Below, piece by piece: positions 24,753-36,700 of a stretch of 64,000 bases of DNA. The first letter of the stretch is position 1. Each line of letters opens with the position of its first letter. Position numbers and translations under genes: made by a program. The stretch comes from Brugia malayi (lineage: Eukaryota > Nematoda > Chromadorea > Rhabditida > Onchocercidae): the NCBI RefSeq assembly GCF_000002995.4, contig NW_025062478.1, positions 4,378,001 to 4,442,000 of the forward strand, written 5' to 3'. The notes under the pieces are model-generated. The model was not told where the DNA came from. It did no database searches and worked only from the letters and a program-made list of their open reading frames with translations.

Positions 24753-26505
24753 ATATGTAAGGTCTGAAAGAATCTCTAAAAAAGGAAAAGTGGTATGAGT
24801 ATTTGATTACTTAATAATAACAGAGATATGGGATAATTATGCAATTTTCTTATTTCTATCAAAAATTTTCAGAGTTGAATAGAGAATTTATCACACCATC
24901 TTTCTTCAGTACTCTGCACTGTCCAAAAAAGAAAAGGCATGCAGGCCAACAATGAAAGTTTTAAGAATGCTTGAATTTCTAATGACAGTATTACAGTTTA
25001 TGCTTTCAAACTTTTCTGCACTTTTATAATACTGATAATTTAAGCATTCTTAGTCATCAGTTTGATAAATCTCAGGAAATATTACGCTCAGTATATTAAG
25101 ACTATTTAGGAAGCAATAAAAGTGTGAATGCATGGGAGTAAAAATCTCCAAGCAACCATTTAGACAGCTTAGTTGTCTTAAAATCATTTCGATAACACTT
25201 TTATCCAAAAAACAGCAGAAGATATTTTATTACATATCATATGGTTGATTCCAGTAAAATTACAATGAAACCATACATTACATATATAATAAACTAATGA
25301 ATGCTCTCAATCAATTTATTTTGATACCGTTGTCCACTGTCAAATAAGAGTGACATACTTATTCAATGAATCTTTTCTTCTTCTTGTTCCTTTTCAAAAA
25401 GTTTTATTTCGATTGTGTTTTTTAGCACATACAGTTCTTTATTTGTTGATTTGAAACATTTCAGATATTATCTTTTCGTTTTTTTTTTTTTTTTTTTTTT
25501 TTTTTGTGAGATATTTTAACTCCATTAATTTGAGAAGTCAAACATTATTTTCTTATTTTCTGCACAACTATTCTAGGTGTTAAAACTTAGATGCATAATG
25601 TGAAGGAACTTTGTTCGCTGTTCTGAAACAGTTTGTAAAAAAAAAGGATAGCTCCAATAAATCGATTACTTTTGTTCATCGGAATCATAAATATATTACA
25701 TTATGAAGAAATACAGTAGCATAAACAGAAGTATGAATATTCTAGATCCCAGAAAATAACAAAATCCATAACAACTATTTCAATACACATTATTACCCTA
25801 TTAACTTAATGATTCTGTTACTTCACCAAAATATACCTACACAACAATTTTCAAATCTATACTAAAACAACAACTTGAAACAAATTAATGGTAACTGAAC
25901 TGGCTTAATAATCTAAGACTAATAAAAGTTCTTTTTACATGAACAGTTGTGAGATAATCCACGAAGTGCACGTAATCTTTCCGAAAAGTTGGCTTTTTTT
26001 TGTCATTGACTTCCGATGTCTGTGATAAACCCATGTCATAATAAGCCAAACAAAACAATTTTTAAAAATAAAAAAAAAAAAAATAATTACAAAGCACCAA
26101 CATATGTACAATATTCGATAAAACATGAAACTTAAACGTCTATTTATTCTTCAATAAAAAGACCAATAAAGTTTAAAAAATATTTTCTCATTAAAAAAAA
26201 AAGAAAGAAAAAAATGATATCGAGAAAAAAAACGAAAACCTAAGCCGAATTAACTAGAAATATCAAAGATTAACCATTTTATAATGAACTGCCAAAAGAA
26301 CAATATTTGCAAACATTTACATTAATAGAAGCATTCACTTAAATGTTTCAAACTATATTTGTTAAAACTCGAACTAACACTATTAGATCTAATATAAAAT
26401 TTCCAGAAATGTGAGTCTCTTTCAAATTTCTCAAAATTCTTGCTTCGAGTAGAAATAAATCATTTATGAATAGCAGTATCACAGCATTATCACCAACACA
26501 TACTT
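24753..26505. other. Spacer between cdc-73 stop and kdin-1 start
   Basis: AT-rich spacer with a long poly-T run at about 25480-25505. No coding frame with splice support was found. It must hold the cdc-73 3'UTR and the kdin-1 outron or promoter. At 1.77 kb it is long for a classic nematode operon spacer. Confidence 0.5.
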
Positions 26506-29500
26506 CTAATACCTAAGATGAGGCTTGTTTTTAATGATATATCGATCAAGTGCTTCCCAGAAACGAGCTAATATAGCACGATCCAGATGTCGCTTTGTTC
26601 GCGACAGCTTTAGAACATTGACACTCCACTTAGCTACGTTATTGTCCATTTTCTGATCATCGTACATCAAATGAAAAGCTGCTACATTTGCAAATATATC
26701 TGTAGGATTACCGCCCCATCTCCAGCCTTTGAACTGCCATGCCGGCCCCTAAAATCAAACTCTATCGCAGTTTTTTTCCTAGCAGTCAATAAGTAATTAT
26801 CCGCTATCCCAGTCATGATAAATTTTGTTATAAATATGCCTAATAAAGTATATACACTTTTTTTTCTATCATCCTGATGATCGTACCAGCTCAATTTTTA
26901 ACTTCAACGATGTAGATGAATATTCCAAAAAATAAATAAATGAAACAAAATGAAATAAAATAAAAGTTGCAAGGAAAAATATCCTACACTTGAGTTCGAT
27001 TAGTAAGGTGAAACGATGCAACCACAAAAGTACCTGAACAAAAACAGCAACAACACGACTCCATTCATCGTCACCAAACTTCAAAGGATTTTCAACAACT
27101 CTATACGGAACTGTAACGCCGTCATGCTTTAACCTTTGTATCAAGACTTCATTTTCCCTTCGACAGGTTGTCTTTCGCTCTTCTGTGGTAATGAAACGCA
27201 TATCCTAAATTAAAAAGCCAGTTTTAATTTCGCATTGCCTGTTGATTTCAAACAGGAAGTTATAACATAAGATGAATTGCATACACGCAAAAGCATGCTC
27301 AATGTTTTAGTAAAATAAATGAGCCTGTAATAAAAGCTGTATAGCTTCATTCATAAATCCAAAACTAAAAAAAATAAAACCTGTAATATGTCGCGAACAT
27401 TAAACATGGTAATCAGCGAAGTGCCAGCTGCTGGAATGATAATAATTGGAGTCCGAGACTGCCGCTTCTGATGTCGCTGATTACTACTGTCTATACTAGG
27501 TGTCAGGGCTTTCGCGGGTATTGACGATTCTACTACCATTGGTTTCGCTCCAGAAGCAGACATTATCGATGTTCCTCAAAAAATTGGAGACTTAGACCTC
27601 AATTTAATAAATTTCATGCTTGTGTTCTTTTTAAGTAAGCTTTGTGATGATTTCTAAGTTTAAAACGAAATTCGAAATGGCTGGAAGCTGCTTCTATAAA
27701 CTCGAATATAAAACCTTGGAAAGTAAGTCCGGTCTCGATCTTGAAACCAGCAGTTTGGTCTTTGTTAAATTTTTCTTGATCATAACGTGAATAGCCAGCA
27801 GGTTGTGGTTTGGCCCGATCATTCGATGTTGTTCTTGGCGGAGGTGCTGCCGATTTCTGACGCTGTGCTGCCTCTTCTCGCAGCTATAAATTTGTGGAAA
27901 GAAATGAAGTTTAATTTCACTAAGAACTACCAAAAAATGCTACACCATACGTAAAAAAAAAAATTTTTTTGGACTCACATACCTTAAAACTATGCAAAAT
28001 AGAGAGGATTGATGTGAATTCTTTAGATGCTGCTTCCATAACGCTTGTTCGATTCCTCCACACCCGTTCTTTGCCTTTTAGTTCTCGGTCCACAGCATCT
28101 TCACTTATATCAGGCACGTCTAAATCCATCGGAGCACCAAATCTGGATAACTTCTAGGCTATAGAAGGATAGACTTGCAAATGATAACTTCGAAGCTTCA
28201 TCCATTTAACAAGCAAATTAAACAATAAATTTAAGATGTTAAATAAAAAACAAAAGACAGCTATTGAATAGAACTTTAAGATCTCAGCAAGCTTAAGAAT
28301 TCAAAAAGTCCACATAAGAAAAAGATCAATTGCTAAAAGTATCAACCAAATTTACCTGTCGTCTACGGATTTGATTGTATTTCTTGCCATGTTTTTTTTC
28401 CGTTTGTTTTTCAAAGCAGCAATTTTGTCAGCTGTGAGTTTGTCACTAAGATCTCTCACCCCTTCCACATCATCAGTCTTGTTATCTTCTGTCACTGTAC
28501 CTTTCAACAGGTTTTGTATTCGTTGCCTAGAAATTGTATTTGCTGGTACAAATAAAACAGCCAGATCGAATTTCCATTTATGCAGTGAATTTGAAAATTT
28601 TATAATTAACTTCTACACCAACCGATTTTCTTCACCGTCATAACGAGCTTTTTTCACTTCTGGTTCATTTTGATCAATAAGTCGAGAAACAGGGATTGGT
28701 GCTGGAATAGGTGCCAGCAAGTCCACTGTTTGCGGTGGTTGTTCACGTTCACCTTTGAGATATGCCAAAAGTTCACGTCTAAATTCAAGGAAAAATAAAG
28801 CTTTAGTCAATATAAGGTTTAGAGGTAATTTTAAAGACGAAAATTCAAGCAAATTTTAGAAGATCAAAGCAGGAATTTTCGGACTATTTAGAAATAAAAA
28901 ATAAGGAGATTTAAAAACTTCAGAAATAAAATTTCAAAATCTCTAAGATGACTCGTAAATTTGATTTGTCTTAAGAGAAACAAAAAGATAAGAGGAATAG
29001 AAGAATAGTTTTGGAAAAGATTTCGAAAAAAAAAAAAGGAATACACAAATTTAATCATAGATGCAACACTTGGACTTAATGAAAACTTATTTTTCCGAAA
29101 AAAAAGACATTTATTTACTTATTACACGGAAGCCCAAAAAAGATATACCTATCAGGCCTGGTAACACATTGTATTCCTTTGCCGGAAGCATCTTTGACAT
29201 AAGCAGTATGTTGCATTTCTCGATTTTCCCATAATAACAATAACGACTCCAGAGTATAATACTCATTCTGTCTACCATATACCATTAGATTTGTCCTTAC
29301 ATCACGTCGATATGCTGCATCACCGAATACATAATAACGCTGATTGCCCTGAAATTATATATTTTTTATATACATTATGAAAATTAACTGACAAGAACTG
29401 TTGATATCAAGTTATTATCACCATTATATTCTGCATTTCTTAGTATACACCAAAGGACAAAACTTTAATTCTCAATACTATTTTAACAAATGAGAAAACA

Positions 29501-29588
29501 TGATAAAAGAAAAACGAACATTTTTAATTTCTCGCATAGTACGTCGGCCTATAGCATATTCATGTAGCAATTTCAATGGATCAGCCAT
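26506..29588 (-). CDS. cdc-73: Parafibromin / CDC73, Paf1 complex subunit
   Basis: CDC73 is a subunit of the nuclear Paf1 complex, which accompanies RNA polymerase II and supports elongation and histone modification. Nine coding exons: 29520-29588, 29149-29348, 28623-28778, 28356-28526, 27983-28142, 27715-27883, 27381-27574, 27034-27204 and 26506-26748. Phases are consistent throughout, giving 510 residues against 531 in human. Diagnostic matches are EYYTLESLL near the N terminus, [55 protein letters not shown] (about 351-370), [28 protein letters not shown] and a C terminus with KRHLDR and [11 protein letters not shown]. The C-terminal Ras-like fold domain is complete. The acceptor of exon 5 had to be set inside TTATCCAG to keep frame; the stronger-looking CCTAG 11 nt earlier would break it. 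Confidence 0.95.
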
Positions 29589-29614
29589 TATTAACAGCAA
29601 AATTGGAATTAAAC

Positions 29615-29678
29615 TGACGTGATGGCAACACGTACGTCACGCTACCGTCCACTCAACTATGTCAATAGCGAAACGTCA
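29615..29678. promoter_or_regulatory. Cluster of CRE-like CGTCA/TGACG sites upstream of cdc-73
   Basis: TGACGT at 29615-29620, ACGTCA at 29634-29639 and ACGTCA at 29673-29678 lie 27-90 bases upstream of the cdc-73 start codon. The half-site is the core bound by CREB/ATF bZIP proteins. Three CpG-containing copies in 64 bp stand out in such AT-rich DNA. A regulatory role is inferred. Confidence 0.4.
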
Positions 29679-29930
29679 ATGTTGCAAAAGCTAAGAAAAA
29701 AAGCGGCTCCACTATGGTACACTATGCAAACGATATCTTAATTATGGATAAATAATAGCCATAGATAACTTAGAAACTGGGAATTAATTTTTTAATTAGT
29801 AACGTAGATGAAGTTAGATGTTCTTTTAGCATATTAATATACATAAGTAAGTAACATTTTCTATTTGAAACCATATATTGATTATTAACTAATTATCACA
29901 AAAATTTCATTTTTAGTAAAATATTTAATA

Positions 29931-31450
29931 TATATATATATATAAGAGAGAACTCATCAAAAAAAACAGAAAATTAGAACTTAGTTAATTAATTTATATG
30001 CATTGTACGGGAACTGGTCATATGCGGTGTGATGAGTTGACAGCTTAGATAATAAACCTTAGGCTTAAACTTAGGCTTAAATAACTGCACCTCAGTCATT
30101 TTTTTAAATCAATTACTATTCTTTGCAAAAAATACAATTTGTAAAAATTTTTGTGGATTAAACTAGAAAAAAATTTGGAGTATTATCAAAGTTAATTTTA
30201 ATTAAGTGTTAAAATTTTTGAGGATTAGTAATTCATTAAAAAAAATATAGAAAATTAGAACTTAATTGATTATTTTATATGCTTTGTACGGCAAGTGGTC
30301 ACATACAGTGTGGTCACTTGACAGCTCAAAATATTAAAATAAACTTTAATAATTAGGTTTTGAGCAAGGATTTCAGCGAATTAATAAAATTTTTAATTGG
30401 TCATAGTTTTAATTCATTTTTGAAACTAAAATTAATTTTTATTTAGAATCTAAATATTGATTTCTATGAAAATCATACAATTTGTAGAAATTTTTGTAGA
30501 TTAAACTAGAAAAAAATTTTTAGTGTTATCAAAGTTAATTTTAATTAAGTATTAAAGCATTTAAGGAATAGTAATTCATAAAAAAATAGATGATTAGAGG
30601 AAACTGGTCATACACGATGTGGTTATTTGATAGCTTAAATTTTGACAACTTTAATAAATCTTAGGCCCAGGCTTAGGCTTAGGCTTAAAATCAGGCCTAA
30701 ATGACCGCACCTGTCAAATCACAGTCAAGTGACCACACCGTAATTTTCTATTTTTTTAAATGAATTACTACCCTTTGAAAGTTTTAACACTTAACTAAAA
30801 TAAAATTTGGTAAGACTAAATACTATTTCCTAGTCTAATGTACAAAAGTTTTTGCAAATTGTAAAATTTTCATAAAAATTTAAACTTGAAACAAAACCTA
30901 AGCTCGAGCCTAAGGCTAAGCCCAAGTCGAAGTCTAAATCTGAGTCTAAGCCTAAGTCCAAGCCTAAGCCTAAACTTTCTGAGTTTAAGCCCAGTTTAAG
31001 CCCAAATCTAAGCCTAAGCGTATACTTAAGCGTAAGCCTAAGTTGTCAAATAGCCACATCGTATGACCAGTTTCTTCTAATTATCTGTTTTTTTTTATGA
31101 ATTACTATTCCTTAAATGCTTTAACACTTAATTAAAATTAACTTTGATAACACCAAAAATTTTTTTCTAGTTTAATCTAAAAAAATTTTTACAAATTGTA
31201 TGATCTTCATAAAAATCAATATTTAAATTCGAAATTAGGTGGTCATTTGACTGTCATTCGACAGGTGCGGTTATTCAAGCCTAAGTTTAAGACTAAGCTT
31301 AAGCCTCAGCCTAGGGTTTATTATTTAAGTTGTCAAATGACTACACCTATATGACCAGTTCCTATGCAATGCATACAAATTAATTAACTAAGTTCTAATT
31401 TTCTATTTTTTTTAATGCATTACTATACATATATATATATATATATATAA
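29931..31450. repeat. 1.5 kb fold-back repeat with nested units and degenerate TTAGGC arrays
   Basis: The outer parts are imperfect inverted repeats: about 29960-30105 pairs with the reverse complement of about 31255-31420, sharing AATTAGAACTTAGTTAATTA, GAACTGGTCATA and AATAATAAACC. Both ends adjoin (TA)n runs (29931-29944 and 31431-31450). Inside, a module containing ACTGGTCATA then a GTCA-TTGACAGCT block recurs at about 30010, 30290 and 30600, and inverted at about 31040-31080 and 31340. A second module (AATTTGTAAAAATTTTTGT then ATTAAACTAGAAAAAAATTT) recurs at about 30131 and 30478, and inverted at about 31150-31205. TTAGGC-like hexamers face inwards on the left (30060-30080, 30660-30690) and appear as AAGCCT/GCCTAA on the right (30895-31040, 31280-31320). 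No open frame is present, so a non-autonomous mobile element or amplified telomere-like DNA is likely. Confidence 0.7.
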
Positions 31451-33534
31451 TATAAATATTATATTTAATAAAAACAATATATTCAATAAAAAAAGAGATT
31501 ATGCCGACTGTACATTTCATAATTAATTTCTGGTAAAAATTCAATCATATTTTAATGCTACACTTTATATATATGTTTTAACAAAAACTTAAACTTTAGT
31601 TTACTTAAAAATGAAACTTTAATTAAATTTAACATTTCAGCAATTATTCAACTTTGATATTTTAGAAAAAAGGGTAGAAAAAGAAAAATATTTTGAATCA
31701 TTGTTTTTAATGTTTTTTACTTTGATCAATAAAATAGATAAAGCTATTTACTTCTTTCATTGTGCCGTACCATACGTATTTACTATCACCTATCTCATCA
31801 ATTACTTTTACTTTTAAGTTTGCTAATTGTATGGTAAATTCGATCGAGCTAATTTCATCTGTAAGAGATTTATGTCAAAGAAAGATTAGCTTCATTTCTT
31901 AATTAACTGCACTGATTCTTCCGTTGAACAACTCGATATAACTCAACGAGTTTAATGGTAATAACTATGTTGAATTTTTGATCAAAATTGATTTGAGCAT
32001 ATAAGTTGCAAATTTTTGAAAATTTGAACTTTATTTCTATTTCTAAATTTGTGCTACATTTTATAATCAGAAGCATTCAAGTCGAACTTAACTCACAAAC
32101 CTTTATTCTACCACAATTATACGCACATTATATCATACCTCGCTTATCTGTCGACATGTGATCCTGGCAAAAATGACAATGCTACATCCTCCCTTATTAC
32201 AATCTTTAATTTGTTTACTCTGAATTCCATATCAAATTTCATTAATTAAATACCACTAAAATCTCTTTATTCTTTCCTGTAACTAATCTGACCCTTTCTC
32301 ACATGGTAAAATTATCCTCAGGCTATCCTTAATGTTTTATCCTAAAACAATCCACTTATTCAAATTGCTATAAGTGCGAAAATTGTGAAAGATTATATAT
32401 TCTGCATTTAAGCCAGTTTTAATCATTCATTGGCATAGTAAAAAATAACGATATGTTTTTCTTTTCGCATTTTTTTTTTTACTTTTCACTGAGTTGAACG
32501 CAAGATAAGGTGAAATAGAGAAAGAAAAAGTAACAAAGAATTATTAAAAAGTACAAAATCAGTAGTATAATAGCATAAAAACAACTAATAAAGTTTTCAT
32601 CAACAAAAGTTTGCCATATTCATAGCATTTTCCCTCCTCATATTGTCAACAATTAGGATATTTAATGCTTAGATTTCAAAACGTCCATTTCAAATTTCAT
32701 TCATTTCAAGACGGATCTAACTTTTTTATTCATTGAGGAAAGAAGCTATCCCTGCCAAAGTATGCCATTTTGGCAGTAGAATAGTTAGAAATTAATTTAC
32801 ATCTAATAACAAATAAGAAGATTGAATGTTAAACGAAAAAAAAAAGAAATAAATATCATTAATAATAATATAAACAAGGAATGATATAAGTGATAAAATA
32901 AAGAAAGTGAAAATAAGAAACAAAGTTTTATGTAGGGAATTTCACCCATGATTTGAAATCAGAAGCTTTAAGGAAATCATACTGAGAGATGCAATAAAAA
33001 CTACAAAATAAGACTAATATCATTAGTTTAAACATAAGATTCAAGAAAATTATATTAAAATTATAATTTCGTGATCTTAAAATAACGATAGTTCGCTTAT
33101 AGTAATTCCAAATTATATTAATAATCATTTATAAGAGATAAAAATGTTAGACAAGCAATCCTGATGACATCCTTTTAAAGGCATTTTTAATAATATCACA
33201 TAAGACAAAGATCGTTGATCGAACATTTGTCAATTTCGTCACTTGCTGCAACCTTCTTTGTGTCGTGAACTACGCTTGAAGAACGAAAATGCTTTACGCT
33301 CTAAAGATAAATTGATTACAGATATAAATTCGATGGAATAAGATTTTAAAATGTTTTAATAATTATTGCGCAAAGAGGAAAGAATGAAAGGCAAGCACTT
33401 TCATTTTATAGAAACATAATACATCTTAACATTATAAAAAGTTTGATCACATCATAATAATTGGATGGCGAACGGATAGAAATTCAAAGAGTTCAATTTT
33501 ACTACGACATTATCCCTAATTAAATGAAATTACA
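31451..33534. other. Spacer downstream of sma-1
   Basis: AT-rich sequence with scattered A/T runs. The minus-strand open frame at 32928-33128 has no matching splice partners and no recognisable motif. It should include the sma-1 3'UTR nearest 33534. Nothing else was recognised. Confidence 0.5.
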
Positions 33535-33786
33535 TTAAGAAAATGTACTTTTAACAGAATCAGTGTCGTCAGATAGTGTGACAACGGGCATATTTGATGT
33601 AGCATTAGTTGATGATGACAAATCCGAATATTTTTCCACCCAGGCAACAAAATCATTGTCAGCGCCTTTTATATTCCCAGTATTTCGCTGCGATATTGAC
33701 GATGCCACAGAATCCGAATCCAACTCCAACACTTGTTTACCATTCATTTCGTTTTCACGATTTAGATATTGCAGTTCAGGGCCATC
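33535..33786 (-). other. sma-1 terminal coding exon
   Basis: This exon follows a TTTTTCAG acceptor and encodes 83 residues before TAA. It begins [18 protein letters not shown] and is rich in serine, aspartate and asparagine, ending in a tail with [10 protein letters not shown]. No domain is recognised; it is presumably a flexible C terminus with phosphorylatable serines. It joins the preceding exon (34289-34389) in phase. Confidence 0.75.
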
Positions 33787-36700
33787 CTGAAAAAAAAAAA
33801 TCTCAATAAAGTCGTAAATTCATCTGCATCATTTGGTCTAAAAAATTAGGGCAATAATTCCAAGAGTTGGAAAGTGGAAATAAATTACGTAAGGATTTTA
33901 TAAATTGGAAACAAGAAGCTTGTATAGATGAGTAAAAAATCTCCTTTTTTTTCAAACAAAGATTAAATAATCCACTGATATTCGCTACATTAACCTTTTC
34001 CTAATTATGAAATCTCAAATAACTGAAATTACTCTATTTTTTAGTCATGATTTCAACCGCTGTTTTCAGTGAACAGTACTGTGGAAAGACACATGCTGTT
34101 ATTTGATTCCATTTTTAACACACATCTAACAGCAAACAATTAGAGTTGTCACTTCCTTTGCTATCGATATGCCAAATGTAGGTGAATTTTCCTGATGACA
34201 GGTCTGACTATTAAAGCGTGCTTTTCTGGTATTTTTATCTAATTCCTTATGCTATTAACATCTTAAAATTTAGAAAATCAGCACTAACAAGGTTTCCAAA
34301 CCCGTTTTCACGTTCTATTGATATTAATGTTGCTGTTGCCGTTTTAAACAGTTGATTTTGAAGCTCCAATGTCACTTCTTCTTCGTCGTCTAAAAACCAA
34401 TAATATTTTTAATCTAGATTAGAAAAGTGAAATGAAGTTAAATACAAACACGATTGCCTAAACCACTGGAACTGTCCCGTCTAATTATTTCAATGTTCCT
34501 TTTCAACTCATTCAAAATCTTCTGTATTAGCACTTCTCTGTCAAATGGAAAAAAATAACAAAAAAATGCAAATTAACGTCATAACTTTGTTCAAGTAGGA
34601 AAGCATAAAGCCTATTATAAGGACTAAATTTCTCCTATTTAGAAAACTTGTAAATCAAAAGACAAAAAGTTAAGGCAACAAGATACTGAACAAAATGAGA
34701 GTTAATTAGAATATATCATGAGAAGTTTCGAATGAGAGATTGTATTCATAAGGTGCTGCAGAAAAAAAAAAAAAAAAGAAATAAGTTATTAGCTTACTTT
34801 CTCATTATCTTACATTAATGAATTAAAAGTGTGTCAAATAAGTAGGAAAGCATCAAAAAAAAAAAAAAAATAATAATAATAAAAATAAGAATATCACATA
34901 TACCTAAAAAAAAAAGTGGAAAAGATAGAAAAAGACAAAACAAAATTAGTAGTTGGCAAACAGTTTTTACTAAAAAAGTTTGAAAAATGCCGGTGAAATA
35001 TGGAACAAGAAAGCCCTAATAGTCCTAATGATCAAATAAGGCGTCAGATTTTCTTCTTTGAAAACGTTGAAAATTCTAATTCTGAAAACTTACAATGATT
35101 ACCAGTTATGGTGCTGGATTTTTCGTATGTTCTCGGTTCGTAAGGAACTGACGAAAAGGCATTAACTTCCAATGATGAAACTAAATCCGTAGTGTGTCTT
35201 CGCAGAATTTCGCCAGGCCGTGGCGGTGGTGAATACATTGGTGGGCTTTCACCCTAAAACTAATTAAACTACTTTTCCAAGTAATAAAAGTGATGTGGAA
35301 AATATGCAAAAACACATCTTAAACGGTTTTTCCTTGAATTCCAAAGTGCAGTTGCATGATCCAAATAACTTTTAGAAGATTTTTGGATTCTATTCTGAAC
35401 TGTTTCTGCTAATTGGCCAATGAACAAACTTTTGCTAACTTCAACCGTCCTAATTCTTCCTTTTTACTGCAATCATCTCTTGCTTTTACAATATATATTT
35501 CAAATATACCTTATCAAAGCTTCGAAGCTGCTGTGCCGGTGCCAAATTTGCATGAAATCTTATTTTCAACACCCACTCTAGCATCTTATCGTCATCATTA
35601 CAAGAAAACAGATATTCCGATCCATCTTGTATTTTCAGTCTGAAGCAAAGTTTTCCCCTTCGAAGATGCTACTAATGCATAGAAAATTTACTAAGCTGTT
35701 CGTTAAGCCATTTCATTTTTTTTTCATTACTAACAGAAATATTTCAAGAGAAAGTTTTCAAGTATTTGAAAGTATTCAAATATTTTAAACGTCTGATAAA
35801 ACTGAAACTTATTTTGAATAGAGAAAAAAACAAAGAGAATTAAATGAAAAATACCTGAAGGTATTCTTTTTTTTCATGTATTCAGGACATGCATCACATT
35901 CTGCGTTCAGGATATTAACCGGTGCAGAAGCTGCCGAATTTTCCAAAAAAGAGTCTTCATCTTTGAAGAAACATAGAAGCTGTCCACAGAGGATTGTATA
36001 ATATCTTTTCCACGTGCGTATCGTTGCCTTTTTTCCACCGCCCTACAGAAACCAGAATAATGAAACTCACAGGAAAGCGAATCGCTTTATGAAATAGTTG
36101 ACTCAAGTTTAAAAAAAAAAAAAAAAACAAATGGCTAAAAAAAACAATGGATAAAACTGCCTTCATCATACTTAGCAATCGCGAAGCAAAGAAAAAAATG
36201 GATTGGAAACGGAAAGCTGCTAATTCGACATCAAAAAGTCTTGTGGATATGTTAATAAATCCAAAATGTTATACCTGTAAGTCTTGCTTTCGATCGAGAT
36301 GTCCATGCATATCAATCGGTCCAAAGTCATCCCGCGTTTTGATTTTTTTCAATGAATTCGATCGTCTTGTAGTAAATTTCGGAGTTCTTCGAGTTGAACC
36401 TATCCTTTGCATTGTCGGAGTTTCATCAACTGATAGCATAGATCCGGACGTTTTCAGCATTCTTTCGGCTTCTGCTGACGAACCATCCGAAACACTCAAA
36501 GTTGCTTGCCTTGATGGAGTAGATGGTGCCTCCTAAAACAAGAAGGAAATTTTAAAGTTATTCTTCATTAAACATCAATTTGATGTTATCAGCTTCATTT
36601 TATAAACATAACAATGAATTTCTAAAATTGAGAAGATAATTAAATGATTCTACAACATACTTTCGATTCGAAAGAGGATGTCCGAATGCATGGAACAGGT

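Noticed and set aside
8050..29588. A single operon of cdc-73, kdin-1 and tmem-231
   Set aside because: All share the strand, but the spacers are 1.7-1.8 kb, far above usual nematode operon spacing, and SL2-type signals cannot be shown.
30660..31040. True interstitial telomere tract
   Set aside because: The hexamers are degenerate (for example AAGTCC, AAGTCT, AAGCCC among AAGCCT) and sit in a repeated inverted module, so a plain fused telomere is unlikely.
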